The position numbers and the translations under genes were made by a program. A stretch of DNA of 57,737 nucleotides from an uncultured Clostridia bacterium (GTDB taxonomy: Bacteria; Bacillota; Clostridia; Christensenellales; CAG-314): positions 67,387 through 125,123 of the forward strand of contig CANQYT010000003.1 in the NCBI GenBank assembly GCA_947628135.1, in the 5' to 3' direction. Shown here piece after piece: positions 1 through 8,593 of this stretch (position 1 is its first letter; every line of letters starts with the position of its first letter). Under the pieces are notes generated by a model that did no database searches, was not told where the DNA came from, and was given only the letters and a program-made list of their open reading frames with translations.

Positions 1-671
<671 letters not shown>

Positions 672-672
<1 letters not shown>

Positions 673-1970
673 CACTTACACTCCAATATCGCTTGGCAAA
701 AATCATAACCGTCGGCGGTTACGATCACCTTTTTGCCCGTAATTTTTTTCAATTCGGACAGCGTCATACCGTCCAAAAACACGTCTTCCGTTTCGCGTAG
801 CATAACGCGCGGCAGCAACAGCGTGTCGCCCACGTCGGCGCGCCCTTTCAAGGCGTCTGCGATGTCCCGTCCCACGACCAGACCGGCAACGGTTACCGTC
901 TCTCCGAAAAATTTGTTTACAACTGTGACGACGTTTACGTTGAGCAACGGAAAAAGATGACGCGCCTTGTCCAAAACCTGCTCGATAAACGGCGTTGCGG
1001 CAACGCCCGTCACCACCGTGAAACTGCCTTTTTTTGCGGAGACCGCGTCACGCAGAGCGAGGTCGAACTGATAGCGCATATCGGCTACGAGACCGACGCC
1101 GTTTTCCAATTGGGGAAAATCTCCGTAATACTCGTATGAGGGTAATTCCCTTTGAGCGTAAACGTACATCTCGTCTGAACAATACGCAAAATGTTCGCCT
1201 GCCGCCTCCGCACAGCGCGCGTCAAAACTCTCCACTGCGTCCACCGTTTCGGCGGCTATTTGCTTGCTTACGGGTTGAATATCCCGCAAGCCGCAGCGGT
1301 ACTTGGTCAGACCCACGGGTACGACGGCTAGATTTTGTACGGCGGGATACAGCGAAAACAAATCCTCCATCGTCTTTTGCAAAACTTTGCCGTCGTTGAG
1401 ACCGGGACACATCACCACCTGAGTGTACAATACTATCCCGCTGTCTGCAAGTTCTTTCAAAAGGGGCATTATCGGACGGGCGGAGGGGTTGCCCAACAGT
1501 TTGCGGCGAAGTGCGTCGTCGGTGGCGTGTACCGAAACATACAGCGGCGAAAATTTCTTTTCCTTGATACGCGCGATGTCGCTGTCGGACACGTTGGTCA
1601 AAGTTACAAAATTGCCCGACACGAACGACAGTCGCCAATCGTCGTCCTTGACATAGAGCGTTTTGCGCTGTCCTTTGGGCAACTGATCGACGAAGCAGAA
1701 CACGCATTTATTGGCGCACCATCGGGGTTCGATGTAACTTTCGTCGTAAAAATCCCACCCCATAGGCAGCGCGGCGTTCTTGTGTACGTCAAAATTGAGG
1801 CGAACGCCTTTTCGCTCCACCGTCACGGAGAAATCCGATTGCGAATCGAAATAGGCAACGTCCAACATATCCGTCGCGGGTTGTCCGTTGAACGCGACGA
1901 TTACGTCGTCCTTTTTCAGTCCGAGCCTTTGAGCCGCGGAATTTTTGTCGAGAGATCTTATTTTCAGCAT
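672..1970 (-). CDS. DUF512 family protein with PDZ domain and radical-SAM-like Fe-S motif
   Basis: 432 residues. The N-terminal ~60 residues form a PDZ-like domain ([23 protein letters not shown]). A cysteine cluster C85-x3-C89-x2-C92, as in radical SAM proteins, follows within a segment typical of DUF512 proteins ([12 protein letters not shown]). The C-terminal half is the DUF512 domain. Biochemical role unknown; the family commonly neighbours der, as here, so a ribosome-linked task is an inference. The ATG lies about nine bases after a terminator-type hairpin and has no recognisable Shine-Dalgarno sequence, which is odd for this genome. Confidence 0.92.
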
Positions 1971-1976
1971 ACAAAC

Positions 1977-2001
1977 TAAAAGGCAACCGAAACGGTTGCC
2001 T
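1977..2001 (-). terminator. Intrinsic terminator or attenuator before DUF512 gene
   Basis: Perfect 9-bp stem AGGCAACCG/CGGTTGCCT with a 3-base loop, followed on the minus strand by a T-rich run. It lies after the lipoprotein stop (2016) and just before the DUF512 start (1970), so it may reduce rather than abolish transcription into DUF512-der. Confidence 0.8.
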
Positions 2002-2015
2002 GAACTGCTTCGGAT

Positions 2016-2810
2016 TCAGCGTACCTTAGGCAACGCGGACCAATCGTAATCGCCGAGCATACGCGCTTGGACCGTTACCAACGTGCTTAACATCGAAACG
2101 CTTTGCGTTGTCGTTTCGTCGGCGTTGTACACGGCGCGCGTCGTACGGGAGGTACTTGTCAGATTGGTGTACACGTCGGAAGGGATCGTCGTGAAAGGAT
2201 CGCTTTCCTTGCCGTCGCGCGTAACCGTGACGGAGGAAAGGTAGGCAAATACCGCGTAGTTGTCGGGATTGAGTTTTTCGGAGGAGAGCATCAGCATCAG
2301 ATACCCGTTGGCGCTGTCGAAAGTGTTGTTTTCTTCCGTCCAATCTTCGTGATACATCGCAAGCGACGCCATCTTGAACCGGGCGTAGCCGTCCGCGGGC
2401 TGAGGATAAGAGTTGCTTTTGAACTCGCCTTTGAAGGTTTCTTCCGAGGGGTGCATATAGTACTTCTTGCTTTCGGCGACGTAACTGTACCTACCCATAA
2501 TCAGATAACCGTAGGTGGAGTTGTAAGTATCCGCGACGGTGTTGTCGTAAAAGCCGTCGTTGACAAGTTCGATAAAGCGCAAAGTTGCCAAAGGCGCTTG
2601 CCTGAGCAAAAGATCGTACACTATACAGACCTTGACCGAAGTGTTGTTGACGCTGTAAGTCAACGTCACTTCCGCTTGCGGGGTCTCGCAGATCCTCGCG
2701 GCGGATTCTATCTGCGCAGATGACAAAAATCTCGTGGAAGGGACGGTGTTGCAGGCGCAAAGCGTCAACATCAATGCCGCCAACAACAAAACTACCAAAA
2801 ACTTTTTCAT
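2016..2810 (-). CDS. Lipoprotein with divergent cyclophilin-type peptidyl-prolyl isomerase fold
   Basis: 264 residues. The N-terminus is a lipoprotein signal peptide (MKKF, hydrophobic core, lipobox ending in Cys20), placing it on the outer face of the membrane. Residues ~45-110 (APLATLRFIELVNDGFYDN, then a GYLIMGRY-like strand) match the start of the cyclophilin fold, which has the pattern APxTVxNFxxLVxxGFYDxxxFHR. The catalytic FHR arginine motif is not evident, so isomerase activity is doubtful; an extracytoplasmic chaperone role is an inference. It lies 11 bases after the rluA stop with a clear AGAGG site and ends before a strong hairpin. Confidence 0.75.
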   Translation of the reverse strand: MKKFLVVLLLAALMLTLCACNTVPSTRFLSSAQIESAARICETPQAEVTLTYSVNNTSVKVCIVYDLLLRQAPLATLRFIELVNDGFYDNTVADTYNSTYGYLIMGRYSYVAESKKYYMHPSEETFKGEFKSNSYPQPADGYARFKMASLAMYHEDWTEENNTFDSANGYLMLMLSSEKLNPDNYAVFAYLSSVTVTRDGKESDPFTTIPSDVYTNLTSTSRTTRAVYNADETTTQSVSMLSTLVTVQARMLGDYDWSALPKVR

Positions 2811-2821
2811 TTCTACCTCTG

Positions 2822-3670
2822 TTACTTCTTGTAGTACTGCGTCAGGTCGATATTAAGCACCACGCTCTTCCCGTCAAGGTATTTGAGTGTGCCCTGACGA
2901 AAATGGAATGTGACCTTGGTGCAACAAAGCAACTGCGTCCTGACGCGAAAACGACGGTTTACTTTGTTTATGCCGTATTTGCCGTCACCGAGAATCGGTA
3001 TCTTTATGTGCGCAAGTTGCGCGCGTATCTGATGGGTGCGGCCCGTGACGGGTTTGACTTCCAACAGCGACAATTCGCCCAGCCTTTTGAGCAAAGTGTA
3101 ATTTGTTTCTATCGGCAAATAGCCCTTTTTCGGTTCGTCCGATATGTAAACGAGACTTTTTTTCGCGTCCTTGAAGAGGTACGCTTTGAGTTTTGCCGAC
3201 GGTCTTGCAGGCGCGCCCACTACGACACAGTTGTAAGTTTTGTCTATGTCGCGTTCCTTGAAGGAATCCAGCAACTCCTTTTCCGCCGTTTTGTTGAGTG
3301 CAAAAACCACCAATCCCATAGTGTTGCGGTCCAAACGGTGGACGGGAACTGCGACGGCGTCCGTAAGAATGTTGTTGATACGTTCCGTAAGAGAACCTTC
3401 GCCCTGCACCTCTATGCCCGCGTTTTTGTTGACGACCAATATATTGTCGTCGCGGTACACGACCTCGATACCGTCCTTTTCCCTATCGGGCAGATAGACG
3501 TAGACGACGTCGCCCGCGGATACGTTGACATCAGCGCCCACGCGCGCGCCGTTGATCTTGACGCTGCGGGACTTGATTATCTTCTGGATACGATAGTAAC
3601 CGAGATCGGTGTTATCGGAAATGAGTTCCGAGAGTTGCTGTTTTGATGTTGCCTGAATTTCTTGAAGCAT
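2822..3670 (-). CDS. RluA-family rRNA/tRNA pseudouridine synthase
   Basis: 282 residues. An S4-like N-terminus (residues ~15-60, KIIKSRSVKINGARVGADVNV) precedes the catalytic domain with HRLDRNTMGLVVFA, whose Asp is the catalytic nucleophile of this family, and the C-terminal PVTGRTHQIRAQLAHIKIPILGD motif. It isomerises uridine in structured RNA; the exact target (RluA, RluC or RluD type) cannot be decided from sequence alone. The ATG sits six bases after a TATAAT box and no Shine-Dalgarno sequence is present, so a leaderless mRNA is likely. First gene of an rluA-lipoprotein unit. Confidence 0.93.
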   Translation of the reverse strand: MLQEIQATSKQQLSELISDNTDLGYYRIQKIIKSRSVKINGARVGADVNVSAGDVVYVYLPDREKDGIEVVYRDDNILVVNKNAGIEVQGEGSLTERINNILTDAVAVPVHRLDRNTMGLVVFALNKTAEKELLDSFKERDIDKTYNCVVVGAPARPSAKLKAYLFKDAKKSLVYISDEPKKGYLPIETNYTLLKRLGELSLLEVKPVTGRTHQIRAQLAHIKIPILGDGKYGINKVNRRFRVRTQLLCCTKVTFHFRQGTLKYLDGKSVVLNIDLTQYYKK

Positions 3671-3676
3671 AGTTTG

Positions 3677-3705
3677 ATTATACCAAAGACACCCGAAAAA
3701 AGCAA
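3677..3705 (-). promoter_or_regulatory. Vegetative promoter of rluA-like gene
   Basis: TTGCTT (3705-3700), 17-bp spacer, TATAAT (3682-3677) on the minus strand. The predicted start of transcription falls on the A of the ATG. Confidence 0.75.
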
Positions 3706-3775
3706 ATATTTATTTGTAAATATTATATATTACGTGTTTGCGTCAATGGATTTACGGCGCAATAGCAAAGAAAAA

Positions 3776-3827
3776 GATACTATGTTTGAAATAGTATCTT
3801 ATATTTTGTCGAAATTCGCTATCGTCA
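3776..3827. repeat. Copy A of 52-bp palindromic repeat, also terminator-like
   Basis: Gap-free alignment with copies at 13207-13258 and 54633-54684 (35 of 52 bases identical to the latter). The left end is a perfect 8-bp hairpin GATACTAT/ATAGTATC. On the minus strand this hairpin is followed by TTTTTCTTT, so it probably also ends transcription from ylmC. Confidence 0.65.
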
Positions 3828-3853
3828 AGTGCAAAAATGAATATTCAAAATAT

Positions 3854-4162
3854 TTACAGAAAATCTTCGCCGCCGGAACAGGGAACGCCTTCGAGGTGCA
3901 TTTCGTTGCTTTTCGTAACGCCTGTGAGAGAGGTCATATCCAAAGATACAAGTATCACGTCGCTACCTATCTTGGATATGTTGCACCACGGAATAAAAAT
4001 GTCCTCGCCCGATTTGAAAAGTTTCTTTATTCCGGGGACGACAACGCCCAACACGTTTTTGCCGTTGCAATCTACTATCATATCTATTATCTTGCCCAAA
4101 CGAGCGCCGTTTTGAAGGTTTACGACCTCTTTCGTCCTTAGTTCGCTGTAACTTATTTCCAT
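3854..4162 (-). CDS. YlmC/YmxH family sporulation protein (PRC-barrel)
   Basis: 102 residues forming a single PRC-barrel domain. It starts MEISYSELRTKEVVNL, followed by GARLGKIIDM and a pattern ending in IPWCNISKIGSDVILV, both typical of the small YlmC/YmxH proteins of spore formers. Molecular function is unknown. It follows sigG by 76 bases in the same orientation, which supports a sporulation role. The Cys in IPWCNI is characteristic of the family. Confidence 0.9.
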   Translation of the reverse strand: MEISYSELRTKEVVNLQNGARLGKIIDMIVDCNGKNVLGVVVPGIKKLFKSGEDIFIPWCNISKIGSDVILVSLDMTSLTGVTKSNEMHLEGVPCSGGEDFL

Positions 4163-4238
4163 CTACACTGCTCCGCTACTAATATAACCGACCGCATCGT
4201 AAAATAGTACGCGCACTCGCAAAAACGGACAAGCAACC

Positions 4239-5009
4239 CTACGCCATTTCCACACGGAGACGATTCATTGCGTTTTTTTCCAGACGGGAGACCTGCGCCT
4301 GACTGAGCCCCACCTCTTTCGACACTTCCATTTGCGTTTTGCCTTCGAAATAGCGTTTCATCAAAATGTTGCGTTCCTTGTCTTCCAGACTGTTGAGCGC
4401 GTCGAAAAGCGTGACGTTTTCCGCCCAGACGTTTTCAGAGCATTTGCGATCGGAAATGTGATCTTCCAAAGTCAGACTGTCCTCTTCGTCGGAATACACC
4501 GCTTCGGACAAGGAAACAGGCTCGGAAATAGCGTCGAGACAGTACAACACCTTGTAAACGGGAAGTTTCATCTCGTCGGCGATTTGTTCAACGGACGCTT
4601 CGCTTACGCTTTCGCTTTCTATACGTTCGCGCGTCTGCAAGGCGCGGTACGCCACGTCGCGTATACCTCGGCTGACCCTAATAGACCCTTCGCGCAGAAA
4701 ACGGCGTATCTCGCCTATTATCATCGGCACGGCGTAAGTGCTGAAACACACTCCGAGGTCTACGTTGAAATTGTCCACCGCTTTTATCAAACCGACGCAC
4801 CCTATCTGAAAAAGGTCGTCGGGGCAATCCGTGCGGTAACTGTACCGCTGGACGATGGAAAGTACCAAGCGCAAATTGCAATTGATGAAGTAATTGCGCG
4901 CTTCGGCGTCGCCCTTTCCGATAGCGACAAGCAATTCGTTGGACTGTTTTTGCGTAAGTTTCGGCAGTGAGGACGTATCCACGCCGCAAACAATTACCTT
5001 TTTATTCAA
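4239..5009 (-). CDS. sigG: RNA polymerase late forespore sigma factor SigG
   Basis: 256 residues with sigma-70 regions 2 (NLRLVLSIVQRY, DDLFQIGCVGLIKAVDNF), 3 (STYAVPMIIGEIRRFLREG) and 4 (EGKTQMEVSKEVGLSQAQVSRLEK). The N-terminal CGVDTSSLPKL motif is a hallmark of SigG rather than SigF; in Bacillus this segment takes part in anti-sigma control. It directs late forespore transcription. The start is a TTG at 5009 preceded by GGGGTG; no ATG fits the conserved N-terminus. Its presence shows that the host, or a recent ancestor, makes endospores. No spoIIGA-sigE genes are in the window. Confidence 0.95.
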   Translation of the reverse strand: MNKKVIVCGVDTSSLPKLTQKQSNELLVAIGKGDAEARNYFINCNLRLVLSIVQRYSYRTDCPDDLFQIGCVGLIKAVDNFNVDLGVCFSTYAVPMIIGEIRRFLREGSIRVSRGIRDVAYRALQTRERIESESVSEASVEQIADEMKLPVYKVLYCLDAISEPVSLSEAVYSDEEDSLTLEDHISDRKCSENVWAENVTLFDALNSLEDKERNILMKRYFEGKTQMEVSKEVGLSQAQVSRLEKNAMNRLRVEMA

Positions 5010-5040
5010 ATTTCGTCACCCCGTTCGTTTGTTTTAGTTA

Positions 5041-5068
5041 TTTTGAGCCTTGACGTAATAAATTATAC
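5041..5068 (-). promoter_or_regulatory. Possible forespore (SigF/SigG-type) promoter of sigG
   Basis: Minus-strand GTATA (5068-5064) is followed about 15 bases later by GGCTCAAAAT, resembling the GTATA-N15-GGnnAnAnT pattern of SigF. The match in the -10 half is imperfect, and no vegetative -35 is paired with the TATAAT-like stretch. Confidence 0.35.
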
Positions 5069-5154
5069 AAGGGCGGCTTGTAGGAGAGGCGACGAGCACA
5101 AAAGGTACGACAACGCTTTGCCGTAAAAATTGCGCGATACGTTATGCGTTGCAA

Positions 5155-5183
5155 TTGACAAAAACGCCGCGAGGCGTTACAAT
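5155..5183 (+). promoter_or_regulatory. Strong vegetative promoter with operator-like palindrome in its spacer
   Basis: TTGACA (5155-5160), 17 bp, TACAAT (5178-5183). The spacer holds a perfect inverted repeat AACGCC-GCGA-GGCGTT at 5163-5178. A protein bound there would block RNA polymerase, so repression is inferred. Transcription should begin near 5190, which rules out the upstream ATGs (5149, 5182) as starts of the following gene. Confidence 0.85.
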
Positions 5184-5199
5184 GTTTACGAGGTCAATT

Positions 5200-6846
5200 A
5201 TGCTTGGAGAATACATAAATCAATTGGATAAACTTCCGCAAAAAACTTTGGCGAACTACGCTGAGATAGACCCTGCGAAACCGCTTATCGGAATCGTATG
5301 CGCGCAAAACGAACTGACCGCTTCGCAAAGCGGTCTGGACGTGATTTGCAGCCGCGTGCGAGACGGAATAATCGCTTCGAACGCCACGGCAAAAATATGC
5401 TACGTTCCCTCGTCGGACAGCACCGCTATGCACGGAACGGCGGCGGCGAAGTACGATCTGCCCTCGCGCGACCTGACTGCAAACGCCGTGGAATTGCTCT
5501 GTTCGGGAGAAATGTTCGACGGATTGGTGTTTGTCGCAAGCGAGACCAACACGGTCTGCGGAATGCTCCTCGGCGCAATTCGTATGAATTTGCCCTGCGC
5601 GTTTGTGTGTCAAGGCACAATGGAAGCGATATTCGACGGCAAAACGGAACACGGTTTTGTGTACGTTTACGAACAGATAGCGCGCATAAAAACGGGGCGC
5701 AGTTCCTACGAGGAAATAGAACGTATGGAAAAGAATCTGCCACTATGCTTCGGCACGGACTGCGAACGTTACGGCGCAAACAGTTTCAACTGCCTGTTGG
5801 AAGCGACGGGGCTTGCGGTGCGGGACAATGGTACTGCTCCCGCAGGGTCGGCGGCGCGTAAACGCATTGCGTTTGAAACGGGCAAATTGGCTGTGAAGTT
5901 GGCAAGCATAAAGTGGACGCCGCGGCGCGCGCTCAATCAAACGTCGATGAGCAACCTCGTCACGTTGGATCTGGCGTGCGGAGGAAGTTCCACCACGATG
6001 CTCAACCTGATAGCCGTTGCGCGCGAATTGGGCGTGAGAAACGTCAATTTCAAGACGATAGGCGACGCGGCAAAAAGCACACCGCTGTTGCTTTGCTCGG
6101 CGGACTCGCAAAAATGTATTATGCAACAATTTTACGGCGCGGGCGGCGTGTACGCGATGTTGAAACAACTGCTGGACGCCGAACTGATAAACGGCAACGC
6201 GGCAATATTCGACGACGCAACGCTGCGGGATATGATAGCCGACGTAACTGTTGCCGACCCCAACGTCATTCGTTCCGCGGAAAACAAAGTGGCCGCGTCA
6301 TCCAACCTACGCACTATCTACGGAAACGTTGCGGAAGGCGGCGCGTTTGTACACTGCGCGGGCAAAACTTCCTTTACGGGCAGCGCGCGCGTGTATCAAA
6401 ATGAGGAAATGGCGGTCGACGCATTGCTCCATCGCGAAATCAAAGCCGGGGACGTGGTCGTCATTCAAGGAGAAGGTCCGAAAAGCGGTCCGGGTATGAG
6501 AGAAATATTCGCGTCGCTGGCGTTGCTGAAAGGGTACGGATTGGGAGAAAAAGTTGCCGTCATCACCGACGGAAGAATTGCCGATTTCTACAACGGCATT
6601 GTAATTGGACACGTCACCCCCGAGACGGGCGAACAAAACCTGTTCAGCGTTCTTCAAGACGGGGACGAAATAGAAATCAATCTGACAAAAGGCAAGGTAA
6701 GCCTCGACATAAAAGCGAAAGAACTTACTATGCGTTACCGTCAGCACGAAAATTCCGTCGGCAACTACGGCAATTTCTACCTGAAAAATTGGGCAAAAAA
6801 TTGCGGCACTGCCGTGGAAGGCTGCGTATACAAACCGCAAAAATAA
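5200..6846 (+). CDS. Divergent IlvD/Edd-family dehydratase homologue lacking key ligands
   Basis: 548 residues. Collinear with dihydroxyacid/6-phosphogluconate dehydratases: LPSRDLTANAVE (~87), GANSFNCLLEATGL (~192), CGGSSTTMLNL, YGNVAEGGAFV, GDVVVIQGEGPKSGPGMREI and ITDGR. However, the CDK triad that supplies a cluster cysteine, a Mg ligand and the carbamylated lysine is ETN (115-117), the first cluster cysteine is not in place, and the RFSGG catalytic-serine loop reads RIADFYNG (459-466). Cys188 remains. It is therefore unlikely to be a standard dehydratase; a different reaction or a binding role is possible. The start at 5200 is chosen because the promoter ends at 5183 and GAGGTC precedes this ATG. 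Stand-alone gene with its own terminator. Confidence 0.85.
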   Translation: MLGEYINQLDKLPQKTLANYAEIDPAKPLIGIVCAQNELTASQSGLDVICSRVRDGIIASNATAKICYVPSSDSTAMHGTAAAKYDLPSRDLTANAVELLCSGEMFDGLVFVASETNTVCGMLLGAIRMNLPCAFVCQGTMEAIFDGKTEHGFVYVYEQIARIKTGRSSYEEIERMEKNLPLCFGTDCERYGANSFNCLLEATGLAVRDNGTAPAGSAARKRIAFETGKLAVKLASIKWTPRRALNQTSMSNLVTLDLACGGSSTTMLNLIAVARELGVRNVNFKTIGDAAKSTPLLLCSADSQKCIMQQFYGAGGVYAMLKQLLDAELINGNAAIFDDATLRDMIADVTVADPNVIRSAENKVAASSNLRTIYGNVAEGGAFVHCAGKTSFTGSARVYQNEEMAVDALLHREIKAGDVVVIQGEGPKSGPGMREIFASLALLKGYGLGEKVAVITDGRIADFYNGIVIGHVTPETGEQNLFSVLQDGDEIEINLTKGKVSLDIKAKELTMRYRQHENSVGNYGNFYLKNWAKNCGTAVEGCVYKPQK

Positions 6847-6860
6847 AAATTTCACAAAGA

Positions 6861-6897
6861 GGCGGAACGGGAAAATGCCGTTCCGCCGATTTTTTTG
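6861..6897 (+). terminator. Intrinsic terminator of the IlvD-like gene
   Basis: Perfect 10-bp stem GGCGGAACGG (6861-6870) / CCGTTCCGCC (6878-6887), followed by a run of T to 6897. Confidence 0.92.
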
Positions 6898-6950
6898 CCT
6901 AAAAACACACTATTAGCGTGTAATTCGGTGCAGGTTTACCGCTGAACAAA

Positions 6951-7013
6951 GAAACCTCCTGTGGTAAAATCAGAATGAGCTTGGCGGCTTACCAAAATAC
7001 CACAGGAGGTTTC
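6951..7013 (+). repeat. Left-end hairpin of IS200-like element, hiding the transposase ribosome site
   Basis: GAAACCTCCTGTGGTA (6951-6966) pairs perfectly with TACCACAGGAGGTTTC (6998-7013) around a 31-base loop. The 3' arm contains AGGAGG, the Shine-Dalgarno sequence of tnpA. Sequestration of that site is the known IS200 mechanism for limiting transposase translation. Confidence 0.85.
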
Positions 7014-7018
7014 GTCAA

Positions 7019-7424
7019 ATAAATGACATAGAAAGTTTAGCACATACGACGTGGAATTGCAAGTACCATATAGTGTTTGCGCCCAAGTACAGGAGAAAAG
7101 TGTTTTATAGAGAACAGCGTAGAGAGATAGGTGAAATTCCACCTCAGTTGTGCGAATGGAAAAGAACAGAAATACTTGAAGCAGAGGTTTGTCCCGATCA
7201 CGTACATATGTGCGTAAAGATACCACCCCAAATGCGTGTTTCGGGGGCTATTGTGTTTTTGAAAGGAAAAAGCAAGTAATAATATGCCCAAAATTCGGCA
7301 ATTTGAAATTTAAGTATCGAAACAGAGAGTTTTAGTGTAGAGGATATTATGTCGACACGGTCAGTAAGAATACGAGAAAAATACATAGTGAATCGACTTG
7401 ACAAATATAAGCGAATAAACTGAT
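7019..7424 (+). pseudogene. tnpA: Degenerate IS200-family transposase TnpA (Y1 superfamily)
   Basis: Reading from 7031 gives ESLAHTTWNCKYHIVFAPKY, then EAEVCPDHVHMCVKIPP, the HUH motif region of Y1 transposases. The frame ends at TAA 7277. Similarity resumes one base out of frame (FGNLKFKYRNREF), where TAG at 7333-7335 replaces a conserved Trp, then CRGYYVDTV. It shifts again to KYIVNRLDKYKRIN before TGA near 7424. The expected start position reads ATA rather than ATG. At least two frameshifts and one nonsense change: not functional. Confidence 0.9.
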
Positions 7425-7525
7425 GACAATAAATGAGATAAACAGCCGTTTGCAAAATACAAAACATAGCCGACGGGTTACAGCCGCCGAACTCACAAAG
7501 CGCAATTTCGCTCAAATGCAACAAT

Positions 7526-7915
7526 AGATTTTACCCCGCCTCGCCTTTACTCAACCGTCGATTGTGTCGGCGGCGTTTGCTTTTTAACTGTTCGTTTCGT
7601 TTGAAAGATTTCTTATTGACTTGTTTTTTTGTAGTTAAACTTATTAGACTGATTGCACTGTGAGCAGTTTCTTTATTAGCAGTTGATTATATTAAAATTT
7701 AATGTATAGTTATTTTTTCGATAATTTATTTATCGATATTTTATTTTACGCTTATTACCTTATTTACCGTTTTCTGTCGGTTGCTTGCTTTATGTGAAAG
7801 TCTCTTTATTGAAAGTTTAATTTGTTGATTTTGTTTTTCGAATGACGATTTACCAACAAGGTGCATATTGGGTCGTATTGACGTTCTATTTACCGACAGG
7901 TCACGTTCCAATCGT
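7526..7915. other. AT-rich gap with no gene recognised
   Basis: About 390 bases, strongly T-rich on the plus strand, between the IS remnant and the 3' end of tdk. I see no coding frame with a ribosome site, no tRNA and no convincing terminator for tdk. The composition suggests decayed, perhaps transferred, sequence. Confidence 0.5.
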
Positions 7916-8530
7916 TTAGTTTTTTGTCGAACGAGTGCGCGAGCGAGCCAATTCTTTCTTCCAGCACCAATAGCACATACTTTCGTAACTTTCGTCGCCG
8001 CCTATCAAAATGGTAGGACCGTCGCTGACGCATTTGCCGTCCACAAAACGCGCATTTACGGAAGATTTGCGACCGCAACGGCATACGGATTTGATTTCCT
8101 GCAAGGAATCGGCAAGTTCCACAAGACGCTTGCTGCCCTCGAACAGGTGACAGGTAAAATCAAGCAGCAAGCCGTAGCACAGTACGCTTGCGCGCTTGGT
8201 TAGTTCTTTCAATTCGTCCACTTGTGCCGTCGTGCAGAATTGCGCTTCGTCCACAATTACAATATCAACGGGCGACTGCGCGTTTACCCTGTCGAACAAT
8301 TCGATGAAACTTTCGTCGGGGGCAATTGTGTAACACTTGGCGGAAAGTCCTATCCGCGAACGCACCATTCTCTCCTCTGCGTCGTCGCGCGTATCCAATG
8401 CGGGTTTTACGAGCAGTACTTTCATACCTTTTTGTTCGTAATTGAACTTGCACATAAGCGCTTGCGCGGATTTGCTGCTTGCCATCGTTCCGTATTTGAA
8501 ATAAAGTTTCGGCATAAGTGTATCCTTCAT
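7916..8530 (-). CDS. tdk: Thymidine kinase
   Basis: About 204 residues; type II thymidine kinase that phosphorylates thymidine for the dTMP salvage pathway. The P-loop region is YGTMASSKSAQAL rather than a strict GxxxxGKS, a variant seen in this family. The Walker B/catalytic segment is IVDEAQFCT, and YGLLLDF precedes the lasso region. Zinc-ribbon cysteines appear as CRCG and CYWC near the C-terminus. The start at 8530 has GAAGGGA upstream; 8515 is a possible alternative. It follows fhs by 63 bases and is probably co-transcribed. Confidence 0.93.
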   Translation of the reverse strand: MKDTLMPKLYFKYGTMASSKSAQALMCKFNYEQKGMKVLLVKPALDTRDDAEERMVRSRIGLSAKCYTIAPDESFIELFDRVNAQSPVDIVIVDEAQFCTTAQVDELKELTKRASVLCYGLLLDFTCHLFEGSKRLVELADSLQEIKSVCRCGRKSSVNARFVDGKCVSDGPTILIGGDESYESMCYWCWKKELARSRTRSTKN

Positions 8531-8593
8531 TGCATTTCCCTTCGATATTTTTTCGTTGTATAAGAGATTTTTTGCCACCCCATTGTGCGATTT

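Larger units (their letters stand above)
6905..7525 (+). mobile_element. Decayed IS200/IS605-type insertion sequence (ends approximate)
   Basis: Contains a broken Y1 transposase and, just upstream, a 16-bp perfect hairpin typical of IS200 left ends. A small hairpin, ACAC...GTGT, lies at 6906-6920, and GC-rich possible right-end sequence lies around 7470-7515. Such elements have no terminal inverted repeats, so the boundaries are estimates. The element sits between two intact transcription units and has disrupted none. Confidence 0.75.

Noticed and set aside
3662..4141. 159-codon plus-strand frame
   Set aside because: Mostly antisense to ylmC, with the remainder lying over the rluA promoter and repeat copy A. 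No coding character.
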